Below are positions 1 to 7,333 of a stretch of DNA of 64,000 bases, in pieces. Position 1 is the first letter of the stretch. Every line of letters starts with the position of its first letter. Position numbers and translations under genes: made by a program. The notes beneath the pieces were generated by a model, which saw only the letters and a list, made by a program, of their open reading frames with translations, was not told where the DNA came from and did not search any database. The DNA lies in NCBI GenBank assembly GCA_964570865.1, contig CAZMZM010000003.1, forward strand, positions 11,991 to 75,990. The letters are read 5' to 3'. Source of the DNA: WGAL01 sp964570865. GTDB taxonomy: Bacteria; Bacteroidota; Ignavibacteria; Ignavibacteriales; Melioribacteraceae.

Positions 1-32
1 AACCGATGCTCTATCCACTGAGCTACGTGGGC
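1..32 (-). tRNA. tRNA gene, 5' part only (probably tRNA-Arg)
   Basis: The reverse strand reads as the first 32 nt of a tRNA: a 7-nt acceptor strand GCCCACG, UA, a D-arm closed by GCUC/GAGC, then A26 and the start of an anticodon stem UCGGU with loop base U32. The window ends one base before the anticodon, so the identity is not visible. Its D-arm is the same as that of the complete tRNA-Arg at 3711-3782, which makes Arg the best guess. Confidence 0.8.
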
Positions 33-77
33 ATTTTTGAAATGCAAATTTAATAAAAAATATCTTAAAAGAATTAT

Positions 78-974
78 TTAGGCTCTGGTTCGATATCTGT
101 TAACTAATGTAACTGCATCTTTAATAATTCTTTTTTCGTTTGAAGAAAGCTCAGCTTTTGCTTTATCATAGATTTTAATAATCCATTTTATATTCAAATA
201 AAGATTAGCATATTTAATATTTCTCGAATATTTTGATTTATCAGAATATACAATGGATGCAAATAATATTATTGCTCGTATGTTATAAATAGGTTGTAGT
301 GCTTTGTTGTTGGCAATATCTATTAAAATGTTAATTATTTCGGGGTATTTAGAAGCAATATCCAAAGCGATGTTCATTGCTCTGTTTATTACATTAAATT
401 CACCACGTGCATTTAGGAATCTGTTTGATGCAATATTTACTAGTTCGTTAATGCTTTTTTCGGCCGCATGTTTAGAAAGGATGCCTTGTCCGTACAGAAG
501 TTTAATTGCATTTTCTACTGATTCCGCAAGTGCTTTTTTTGCTTTTTCTCTTTTAGTGTTATCAATGGAAAGGTCGTTAATAATTTTTATTAACTCAATA
601 TAATCGCCGTTTTTTGTTAGAGTTTCAACAGGTATATTTTTTTTTGGTTTTCCATAATTTGCAATTGTATCCCAACCGTCAAAACCGGTGTTATCTTTTT
701 TCCTTAATTTTCTTTTGGCGGAATTGATAATTTCCATATCGGTTGATTCTGTTGAAATTACGTCAAAACCGTTCAATGTTAACTTTTCAATTAATGTTTT
801 ATTATGATTTTTTGAAATGTTAAAAGAAACAAGGAGTTTGTCATCTATTTTGTCGAAAGTAAGTTTTTCTATAATAACCGATGAAAAGGTTAATTTTATA
901 ACTTTTAAAATAGATTCTAATTTATCTTTATCTTTTGCACGTATCTCTAAAAAAACAGGTTTTAATTCTTCCAT
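78..974 (-). CDS. hypothetical protein, ACT-like N-terminus plus helical C-terminus
   Basis: I do not recognise this 298-residue, lysine-rich protein. It has no signal peptide or membrane segment, so it is probably cytoplasmic. Residues about 5-75 alternate strand-helix-strand-strand-helix-strand, compatible with a ferredoxin/ACT-like fold; this is a reading by eye. Residues about 85-125 are a basic linker, and about 125-298 are almost all helical, resembling a helical-repeat bundle. It starts at ATG 974 and ends 45 nt before the tRNA on the same strand. It is divergent from eno, with about 139 bp between the two starts. No function can be assigned from sequence alone. Confidence 0.7.
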   Translation of the reverse strand: MEELKPVFLEIRAKDKDKLESILKVIKLTFSSVIIEKLTFDKIDDKLLVSFNISKNHNKTLIEKLTLNGFDVISTESTDMEIINSAKRKLRKKDNTGFDGWDTIANYGKPKKNIPVETLTKNGDYIELIKIINDLSIDNTKREKAKKALAESVENAIKLLYGQGILSKHAAEKSINELVNIASNRFLNARGEFNVINRAMNIALDIASKYPEIINILIDIANNKALQPIYNIRAIILFASIVYSDKSKYSRNIKYANLYLNIKWIIKIYDKAKAELSSNEKRIIKDAVTLVNRYRTRA

Positions 975-1049
975 ATCCTAACAAAATATTAACAACGTAA
1001 AATAAAACTTATTATTTAATTTTCCGAATAAAAAATTAATATATTAAAA

Positions 1050-1080
1050 TTGAAATTAGTATGCTAATGTTATAGTTTTA
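1050..1080 (+). promoter_or_regulatory. candidate eno promoter (Bacteroidota type)
   Basis: TTG at 1050-1052, a 20-nt spacer, then TAGTTTTA at 1073-1080, which is 7 of 8 to the Bacteroidota minus-7 consensus TAnnTTTG. It lies about 34 nt before the eno start. The spacing matches other candidates in this window (proS, the nif3 leader). Confidence 0.4.
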
Positions 1081-1113
1081 AATAATGCTTAAAATAAAAA
1101 AGGAGAAATAATA

Positions 1114-2406
1114 ATGACAGCAATAGTAGATATTTTTGCTCGTGAAATTCTTGATTCCCGTGGAAACCCAACTATTGAAGTTGATGTTTTACTGGAGTCA
1201 GGAGCATTTGGGCGCGCAGCTGTTCCAAGCGGGGCATCAACCGGTGAACATGAAGCAGTTGAACTTCGTGACGGAGACGATAGCAGATATAATGGAAAAG
1301 GCGTTTTAAATGCAGTTGATAACGTAAATGAAGAGATTGCAGATGCAATTTTGGATTGGGACGCAACCGACCAAGTTGGAATTGATAATTTATTAATAGA
1401 TTTAGATGGTACTCCAAACAAAGGAAGGTTGGGTGCTAATGCGATATTGGGCGTTTCGCTTGCCGTGGCAAAGGCTGCCGCCGAAGCTTTGGGAATGCCT
1501 TTGTACCGCTATATTGGAGGCACAAATGCAAAAACTCTGCCTGTTCCTATGATGAACATATTAAATGGTGGTAAACATGCAGATAATACTGTAGATTTTC
1601 AAGAGTTCATGATTATGCCTCATGGAGCAGATAGCTTTGCAGAAGCAATCAGAATGGGAGCAGAAACATTTCATGCTCTTAAGGCTGTTCTAAAATCAAA
1701 GGGATATGGAACTTCAGTTGGAGATGAAGGTGGATTTGCCCCTAATCTGAGAACAAATGAAGAAGTGTTGGATTTTCTTGTTGAAGGAATTATTAAAGCC
1801 GGTTACAAACCCGGAGACGACATCAGCATTGCTCTTGATCCTGCATCAAGCGAAATGTATTTAAGCGATAAAGGTTTGTACCAATTTTTTAAATCTGATA
1901 ATTCGGAAAAAACCTCAGACGAGATGATTAAGATTTATGAAAAACTCGTAAATAATTACCCGATTGTATCAATCGAAGACGGTTTGGCCGAAGATGATTG
2001 GGAAGGTTGGAAAAATATGAACGAAGCACTTGGCGGAAAAATCCAAATAGTGGGTGACGATATTTTTGTAACTAATCCTGAAAGATTGGCACGCGGAATC
2101 GAAGAAGGAACTGCCAATTCAATATTAATTAAGTTAAACCAAATCGGCACCTTAACCGAAACAATTGACACTATCGAAATGGCAAAAAATGCAGGTTATA
2201 CTTCAGTTATCAGTCACCGCTCCGGCGAAACGGAAGATACAACAATAGCTCATTTAGCCGTTGCAACAAATGTTGGACAAATCAAAACAGGTTCTGCAAG
2301 CAGAACTGACAGACTTGCAAAATACAACGAACTGATGAGAATTGAAGAAGAACTTGATATGAACGCTATTTTCCCGGGATTACTTGCAGTTAATTATTCC
2401 GGATAA
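1114..2406 (+). CDS. eno: enolase (phosphopyruvate hydratase)
   Basis: Enolase converts 2-phosphoglycerate to phosphoenolpyruvate in glycolysis and gluconeogenesis, in the cytoplasm. The 430-residue length is normal for the family. The N-terminal domain begins with the conserved AREILDSRGNPT. The barrel carries the proton donor Glu205 (SVGDEGGFAP), magnesium ligands Asp242, Glu288 (SIEDG) and Asp315, and the catalytic base Lys340 within the enolase signature LIKLNQIGT. The ATG at 1114 has a clear Shine-Dalgarno AAGGAG at 1100-1105, 8 nt upstream. It is monocistronic, with a hairpin just downstream. The glycolytic neighbour gpmA lies 15 kb away rather than adjacent. Confidence 0.98.
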   Translation: MTAIVDIFAREILDSRGNPTIEVDVLLESGAFGRAAVPSGASTGEHEAVELRDGDDSRYNGKGVLNAVDNVNEEIADAILDWDATDQVGIDNLLIDLDGTPNKGRLGANAILGVSLAVAKAAAEALGMPLYRYIGGTNAKTLPVPMMNILNGGKHADNTVDFQEFMIMPHGADSFAEAIRMGAETFHALKAVLKSKGYGTSVGDEGGFAPNLRTNEEVLDFLVEGIIKAGYKPGDDISIALDPASSEMYLSDKGLYQFFKSDNSEKTSDEMIKIYEKLVNNYPIVSIEDGLAEDDWEGWKNMNEALGGKIQIVGDDIFVTNPERLARGIEEGTANSILIKLNQIGTLTETIDTIEMAKNAGYTSVISHRSGETEDTTIAHLAVATNVGQIKTGSASRTDRLAKYNELMRIEEELDMNAIFPGLLAVNYSG

Positions 2407-2429
2407 TTAACTGGTTTTGTATAAAAACA

Positions 2430-2472
2430 TTAAAGCCTGCTTGAGAATTTGATTTCACAATGCAGGCTTTAA
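2430..2472 (+). terminator. eno terminator hairpin
   Basis: An 11-bp perfect stem (2430-2440 pairing with 2462-2472, core AAAGCCTGC) with a 21-nt loop, beginning 24 nt after the eno stop. The 3' arm ends in TTTAA and is followed by an AT-rich stretch rather than a clean T-run, so it is a moderate terminator. Confidence 0.55.
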
Positions 2473-2474
2473 TA

Positions 2475-2946
2475 TTATATTGAGGAAAGTAGTAATACGT
2501 GTCTATTTATACAAGCGTAACTAATCAAGGTAATATTTTCTAATAAGTTTTTTATTAAAATGTAAATAGATACAAAAATTATCAGAACTTTATTTTTTGC
2601 AATTTTGTTATTTCCCGGGAATATAATTTTACCATCTTCTTCAATTAATCTTTTGGGAGGTACAGAATAATACAAACACCTAATATCATCAGGAAAATAT
2701 ATGGTTGTACTAAACTATTAGTTTCGCTGCCAATATCGTGTAGTAATAACATCAAAGTAATAATATCATAATAACCCTCAAACAGTTTTTTGCTCAGCAA
2801 TTTTCTCTTTTGTCTTGAAAGAAATTAGTAATTGCCCAATATTGTATGTGAAAAAATAATGCCCTGATTGTTTCGAAGTTAATATTATGAGCTTGGATGA
2901 TGTGCCTGATACAGCGAGTTTTGTCAATATCACTATTATTTTGAGC
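2475..2946 (-). pseudogene. frameshifted remnant of a small membrane protein
   Basis: On the minus strand three consecutive open segments in different frames join into one plausible protein of about 155 residues. Segment 1 (2946 to 2805) contains RHIIQAHNINFETIRALFF. Segment 2 (2804 to 2655) contains the hydrophobic runs DIITLMLLLHDIG and YIFLMILGVCIILYL. Segment 3 (2654 to 2475) contains KVLIIFVSIYILIKNLL. Both joints fall in runs of four A (forward T at 2801-2804 and 2651-2654), and adding one A to each run restores a single frame. No start codon is visible; segment 1 begins in frame just after the stop of the next gene upstream (stop at 2947). It could be a decayed gene or a sequencing artefact. 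The family is unknown. Confidence 0.4.
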
Positions 2947-3522
2947 TCAAAGCCTTATTTTAACTTTTAATCCGGGAATTAAACTACCGTTAAGAAAAGA
3001 AACATCCGGGGTAACTTCACCTCGCATTTTAATTCCATACTTGTAGAGAATTTTATTCCTCTCTTTGGAAATTAACCAGTCTGTATGTGCCCAATCAAAA
3101 GAAAAAGCAAGGACATTAATAGTAAATCCGGTTAAAAACAGAATGAAATTTCTCTCTGAGCGATCTTCCACTTCGTCTTTATTTGCAATTGCATAGAAAA
3201 AATCTATAGTATTTGCATAATTAACTTCATCTAATAGTCCATAAAACATTAAAGCTGTACCTATTGAACGTGTTGCCACAACATACCAACCTTCTTTGTC
3301 ATGATCGGCATAAAAATGTAAATATCCTGGAATAAGTGTTGAAGCAATAATTCTCTGCCAAGAAATTTCTCTTTGTAATTTAAGAAACTCGTCATAAGTC
3401 ATCCCTTCGGGTATAGAAGTAAGTTTTTTTACACCGTTTTCCCATGAATGGGTTGAAATAGTTTGAGCAGAAAGTAAATTAGCAAAAAGTAATATCCCCA
3501 TTATCAAAAACACTTTTCTCAT
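2947..3522 (-). CDS. hypothetical secreted or membrane protein
   Basis: This 191-residue protein opens with a typical signal peptide (MRKVFLIMGILLFANLLSAQ), so it is exported. Two moderately hydrophobic segments lie near residues 58-98 (IIASTLIPGYLHF and the following GTALMFYGLL) and 124-142 (FILFLTGFTINVLAFSFDW). This pattern resembles small DUF5683-like membrane proteins common in Bacteroidota, but that comparison is an impression. The C-terminus has a short strand-rich stretch. The start is ATG 3522. The coding remnant at 2475-2946 follows in the same direction directly after its stop. Function unknown. Confidence 0.75.
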   Translation of the reverse strand: MRKVFLIMGILLFANLLSAQTISTHSWENGVKKLTSIPEGMTYDEFLKLQREISWQRIIASTLIPGYLHFYADHDKEGWYVVATRSIGTALMFYGLLDEVNYANTIDFFYAIANKDEVEDRSERNFILFLTGFTINVLAFSFDWAHTDWLISKERNKILYKYGIKMRGEVTPDVSFLNGSLIPGLKVKIRL

Positions 3523-3710
3523 ATCAACTCCAAATTGAAATTATTTCTACACCAAATTTAATAAATTAAAGAGTTTATACCCTAAGAATTTTAATATATA
3601 AATATTTTAAGATTACTTTCTAATTCAATGTTTATTAGCATCCAATTCCGATAAATATTGCTTGATTTAGTTATCATTAGAGAATTAATAAAACATAGGA
3701 AAAAATTGCG

Positions 3711-3782
3711 TACCCCCGGCAGGAATCGAACCTGCGCACGCGGCTCCGGAGGCCGCTGCTCTATCCACTGAGCTACGGGGGC
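3711..3782 (-). tRNA. tRNA-Arg (anticodon CCG)
   Basis: A complete 72-nt cloverleaf on the minus strand: acceptor GCCCCCG pairs with CGGGGGU (G1-U72 wobble), D-stem GCUC/GAGC, anticodon stem GCGGC/GCCGC with loop CUCCGGA giving anticodon CCG, a 4-nt variable loop, and T-stem GCAGG/CCUGC with loop UUCGAUU. The discriminator is A73 and CCA is not encoded, so a CCA-adding enzyme is needed. It reads CGG codons. Confidence 0.97.
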
Positions 3783-3949
3783 AAAAGTTAAAATTCTGTT
3801 TTGCTAAATTAATAAAAGAAACTTTAAGAGGTAAATAATATTTTATTAGATATTAATCAACCTAAAGAGAAAACTTGGTTCAACAGAATAATGCAAAAAA
3901 TTATTTGGATTTATGTCTAAGATTCTGCCAAAGTCAAACAAACTAAAAA

Positions 3950-4207
3950 CTACGGTACAGGGTCGTGTCCGCTACCGCCCCAAGGATGACATCTTGAAAC
4001 TCGTTTTATCGCAAGCCATCCACCTTTAAACAACCCGTACTTGCGTAAAGCTTCAATTGCATATTCAGAGCATGTCGGGATATAACGGCAAGACGAGGGA
4101 AGCGCCGGAGAAATAAACAACTGGTATCCTCGAATGATAATTGCAACAGGGTAAGCCAAAAGTTTAACAGTAAAAAGATAAACCGTTTCTATATTATTTA
4201 GTTTCAT
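3950..4207 (-). CDS. yidD: membrane protein insertion efficiency factor YidD
   Basis: YidD is a small, membrane-associated protein that aids the YidC insertase. The family core is fully present: GYQLFISPALPSSCRYIPTC, then EYAIEALRKYG, then GGWLAIKRVSRCHPWGGSG with the terminal HDPVP. The frame extends upstream to a TTG at 4240 (96 residues), but the first ATG at 4207 gives 85 residues, the usual length, so I chose it; neither has a strong Shine-Dalgarno site. The neighbours rpmH, rnpA and yidC, often linked to yidD, are absent here, so this is a detached copy. Confidence 0.93.
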   Translation of the reverse strand: MKLNNIETVYLFTVKLLAYPVAIIIRGYQLFISPALPSSCRYIPTCSEYAIEALRKYGLFKGGWLAIKRVSRCHPWGGSGHDPVP

Positions 4208-4567
4208 ATTAAAATTTAGTAATAGTTTTACAACTGACAAAGAAAAGAACTTCTCGGAATACCGAAAATTTTTCGCTAATCTTTATTTCCGATTTTCACC
4301 GGTTGGCAGTCTTATTTATTAAGTATATTAATTCCGACAAGATGGAGAGAAAATGCCAAGAAAAGTTACTTATTATTGAATATTTATCACACCGCCTAAA
4401 TAATAACCAAGGTAATATTTCAAAAACGGAATAAGAATGAGGTTTAGACTGAAGAATAATCAATTGCCTGATTAATGAATATTATTTTTTTTATTAAAAC
4501 AGATAAAAAAAAGCAACCTGTAAGGCTGCTCTTTTTCTGTTAAACATAAGAAAATAGCAACTAAAAA
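4208..4567. other. intergenic region between yidD and lipoprotein gene
   Basis: About 360 bp lie between two minus-strand genes. They hold the lipoprotein gene's terminator at 4504-4530 and must contain the yidD promoter. I see no gene. An 8-codon frame after GGAGA near 4353 is not convincing. Confidence 0.6.
4504..4530 (-). terminator. terminator of the OB-fold lipoprotein gene
   Basis: Read on the minus strand: AGCAGCC, loop TTACA, GGTTGCT (7 bp with one G-U), then a run of eight T. It begins 38 nt after the lipoprotein stop, a classic Rho-independent terminator. Confidence 0.8.
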
Positions 4568-5335
4568 TTATTTAACTAAATCGGCATTCTGAATAATTAC
4601 ATTATATTTATAGCCGTAACCAAAATCAACATTCGTAGATAATTTACCTTTCATTGTTACGGTTTGTCCTTTTTTTACTTTAGCCAAAGTTGTTATTACT
4701 ATTTCACCGTTTCCGTTATAATCAGTTCCGTCCTGTAAATGGAGCCAATTTTTATTCATAATTTCGGGTAAATATTTAACTACTACACCTTTAATTATTA
4801 CTTCTTTTCCGCTAAACTTCTCACTGTTTTTAAGTAAATCGGCAACTGTCAGTTCTCCTTTTTTCTTTTTCAGATTTACTTTAACCAATTTTTCCTTCTC
4901 AGCTTTTTTATGAAATGATGAAATCATTCCGCTGTGTGGCATTAACATCTTTTCTTTTTCTTTGCTTAATCCATTTGCCGGTATTAGTTCAGATTTATTG
5001 GTAGAGCATTTATTTACAAAAAGAATTGATTCAAATGTAGTATCAAGCGTTTTGCTTGTAAAATTAGTCATTTCCATAGCGCCATTATAATAAATAGAAT
5101 CACCGACATTTACATTTATCTTAGATGCGGCTATCCAGTAATTATTATCATTATCGGAAACAAACAGATAGGAGTAACCGGGTACGTCTTTATGTTTTAA
5201 CACTTTTGCACCAACTACTTTAGCGGAGTTTGGGGCAGTTGAAACAGATTTTTTTTCATTAACTTTTGAGTTATCTGTGCATGCTGATAACACTATTGCT
5301 ACTGCAAAAATTATTATGCTTAACTTACTTTTCAT
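4568..5335 (-). CDS. lipoprotein with C-terminal OB-fold-like domain
   Basis: The protein has 255 residues and a lipoprotein signal peptide ending in the lipobox LSAC, so it should be lipid-anchored after Cys19. A Ser/Lys-rich linker follows. Two similar beta-rich halves are visible: residues about 40-110 (KDVPGYSYLFVSDNDNNYWI, then VNVGDSIYYNG) and about 165-255 (SGKEVIIKGVVVKY, WLHLQDGTDYNGNGEIVITT, VKKGQTVTMKGKL). Both look like single-domain OB folds of the type found in exported DNA-binding-like or NrfJ-related proteins. The function is not known. The start ATG 5335 has GGGA about 7 nt upstream. It stands alone with its own terminator at 4504-4530. Confidence 0.8.
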   Translation of the reverse strand: MKSKLSIIIFAVAIVLSACTDNSKVNEKKSVSTAPNSAKVVGAKVLKHKDVPGYSYLFVSDNDNNYWIAASKINVNVGDSIYYNGAMEMTNFTSKTLDTTFESILFVNKCSTNKSELIPANGLSKEKEKMLMPHSGMISSFHKKAEKEKLVKVNLKKKKGELTVADLLKNSEKFSGKEVIIKGVVVKYLPEIMNKNWLHLQDGTDYNGNGEIVITTLAKVKKGQTVTMKGKLSTNVDFGYGYKYNVIIQNADLVK

Positions 5336-5635
5336 TTTGGTCCCTTGATTAATTAAAAACTATATTTTTAACTTAATAACATTTTATTAAAAAAAGAAAT
5401 TTAATTTGATGAATTTAGAGTTCGGATTATGCTTTTGTATTACATTTATTTTAGTATAAATTCCAATTGACAAATTATAATTACTAATCCTCTAACCCCG
5501 GCATATTACGTAATATTTTACATTCCGGAACAACGTTTTTACATTATCCGGTACATACTTACCCCTCGTTTGCTTGACAAAAAGAGTAAATTAAGATGGA
5601 ACTAAGTAAAATTATTAATCCTGTCTCGAACTCGA
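5336..5635. other. intergenic region with a 14-bp palindrome
   Basis: About 300 bp upstream of the lipoprotein gene and downstream of the EamA gene. It contains the perfect palindrome ATATTACGTAATAT at 5503-5516, set between CCGG at 5498-5502 and a second CCGG about 30 nt on. This could be an operator for the lipoprotein gene, but it is 170 nt from its start. No coding sequence seen. Confidence 0.4.
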
Positions 5636-6514
5636 TTATCTTTTTTTTACATGCTGAACTATTATTCCACTAATAATAAGAATCAAACCGATTATTGATG
5701 AAAACAAAATCTTTTCTCCCAGAATAATTGCGATGAAAAGTAAAGAAATAAAGGGGGAAAGATATGCAAGAGTTGAAGTTTTTGATTGATTGTTACTAAG
5801 ACTAATTCCTTTCATCCACAAAAAGAATGTAATTCCCATTTCAAAAAATCCAACATAAACAGCTCCGAGTAAATATTTAGTTTGTGGAATGGAAAATTTT
5901 TCGAAAAATAATATATAGATTAGCGTAAATATTGTACCGTAAAAGAATGCGGAAAGGAGTTTTACCGAAATCGAACGTTTATCTTTTAGTTTCAATGTCC
6001 AAAATGTTGCCCAAATTACTGAGCTACCTAATGCTAACGAAATGCCGTAAAGGTTGTTGAATTTGAAGGTAAATATATTGCCGTGAGTTGCGAGAACAAT
6101 AACTCCCGTAAATGAAACAACCAATCCTAAAATAATTTTGAGCGAAATTTTCTCTTTTAGGAAGAGAACGGCAAAAATGGAAATCATTATAGGCCAAGTA
6201 TAATTAAGAGGTTGTGCTTCCTGCGCGGGAAGTAATTCATAAGCTTTGAACAATATCATATAATAAAGGAAAGGATTAATAAATCCGAGTAAAATATTAT
6301 GAGCTAAAAATTTTTTGGAGAAAAGAGTATTGAACAAATTTTGCTTTTCATTTACCGTAATGATAAAAAGAATTACGGTACTTGTAAACGATGCCCAAAA
6401 AAGAAGCTGTACAAAGGAGATTCCCGAGAGCGTAAGTTTAAAAGCCGTGGCAACAGTTGACCAGAAAAATACTGCCGAAAGGGTTAATAATATGCTCTTT
6501 TTCTCATTTGTCAT
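5636..6514 (-). CDS. EamA-family (DMT superfamily) transporter
   Basis: The protein has 292 residues and about ten hydrophobic helices arranged as two repeats, the EamA (DUF6) pattern of inner-membrane metabolite exporters. Repeat 1 starts with LLTLSAVFFWSTVATAFK, and repeat 2 with the matching SLALGSSVIWATFWTLK. The conserved end of repeat 1 (PLNYTWPIMISIFAVLFLKE) and the loop after it (GVIVLATHG) are present. Basic residues close the C-terminus (HVKKR). The substrate cannot be told from sequence; amino acids or nucleotides are usual in the family. It is divergent from aat with 106 bp between starts. Confidence 0.92.
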   Translation of the reverse strand: MTNEKKSILLTLSAVFFWSTVATAFKLTLSGISFVQLLFWASFTSTVILFIITVNEKQNLFNTLFSKKFLAHNILLGFINPFLYYMILFKAYELLPAQEAQPLNYTWPIMISIFAVLFLKEKISLKIILGLVVSFTGVIVLATHGNIFTFKFNNLYGISLALGSSVIWATFWTLKLKDKRSISVKLLSAFFYGTIFTLIYILFFEKFSIPQTKYLLGAVYVGFFEMGITFFLWMKGISLSNNQSKTSTLAYLSPFISLLFIAIILGEKILFSSIIGLILIISGIIVQHVKKR

Positions 6515-6620
6515 TCAATCTTGAAGATTCCCGATTTTAGAAATATTTCATTAATTATTAAAAATAAATTAATTTCGTAAAGTTAAAATAAACTTTCAGA
6601 CGTCATCAAAAAAATAAATA

Positions 6621-7223
6621 ATGGATAAAAATTTTACATTCACATATAAAGATTTATTAGAGCCGGAAATTATGATTAAGCTTTATGCACGCGGGGCTTT
6701 CCCCATGGCTGATGAATCGGGTGAAATAAATTGGTACTCTCCTGAAATCAGAACTATTATTCCTCTTGATAATTACAACGTTCCCCGCTCACTCCGGAAA
6801 TTTATGGAGAAATCCGATTTTGAATACAGGTATTCAACGCGTCAGTTGGATGTAATTAAGGAATGCGCAAACAGGAAAGAGACATGGATATCGAACGAAT
6901 TAATTGAGGCGTATAAAAATTTGATTTCTCTGGGATATCTCCATTCTGTTGAGGTTTATCAAAAGAAAGAACTTGTAGGCGGTTTATACGGAGTAACGTT
7001 CGGCGGAGCATTTTTCGGAGAGTCGATGTTCTCGAAAGTTCCCCAAGCATCGAAATCCGCTTTAGTAAAACTGATTGAAAGATTATACATTAAAAATTTT
7101 TTAGTGTTAGATGTGCAATATTTAACTGAACATTTACAAATGTTCGGAGCAGTTGAAATTCCATTTATAGATTTTGGACAGTTGCTTTCTAAGGCTTATT
7201 TACAAGAAATTACTTTTCTTTAA
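6621..7223 (+). CDS. aat: leucyl/phenylalanyl-tRNA--protein transferase
   Basis: Aat transfers Leu or Phe from aminoacyl-tRNA to the N-terminus of proteins starting with Lys or Arg, marking them for the N-end rule pathway through ClpS/ClpAP. At 200 residues it has the normal compact length. Visible family blocks are FPMADESGEINWYSP, the conserved ETWI and AYKNLISLGYLHSVEV, GGLYGVTFGGAFFGESMFS, and the C-terminal DVQYLTEHLQMFGAVEIP. The adaptor clpS and clpA are not in this window; clpX (about 31 kb) is not the usual partner. The ATG at 6621 lacks a strong Shine-Dalgarno site. Confidence 0.96.
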   Translation: MDKNFTFTYKDLLEPEIMIKLYARGAFPMADESGEINWYSPEIRTIIPLDNYNVPRSLRKFMEKSDFEYRYSTRQLDVIKECANRKETWISNELIEAYKNLISLGYLHSVEVYQKKELVGGLYGVTFGGAFFGESMFSKVPQASKSALVKLIERLYIKNFLVLDVQYLTEHLQMFGAVEIPFIDFGQLLSKAYLQEITFL

Positions 7224-7333
7224 AAATTTCTAATCACGTTAAATCAAGAATATAAACTTTTAAAAATTGATTTCGATAATATGTTAATAAAGTCAAATTT
7301 CTATTCAGAAAAAAAGGACTTGATTCTGTTAAT

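Noticed and set aside
2475..2675. A stand-alone 66-residue protein at this position
   Set aside because: It starts with TTG and its sequence joins the frames upstream, so it is better read as the end of a broken longer gene.
4353..4379. An 8-codon ORF (MPRKVTYY) after GGAGA
   Set aside because: Too short, and no promoter or terminator arrangement supports it, unlike the 11-codon ORF before nif3.
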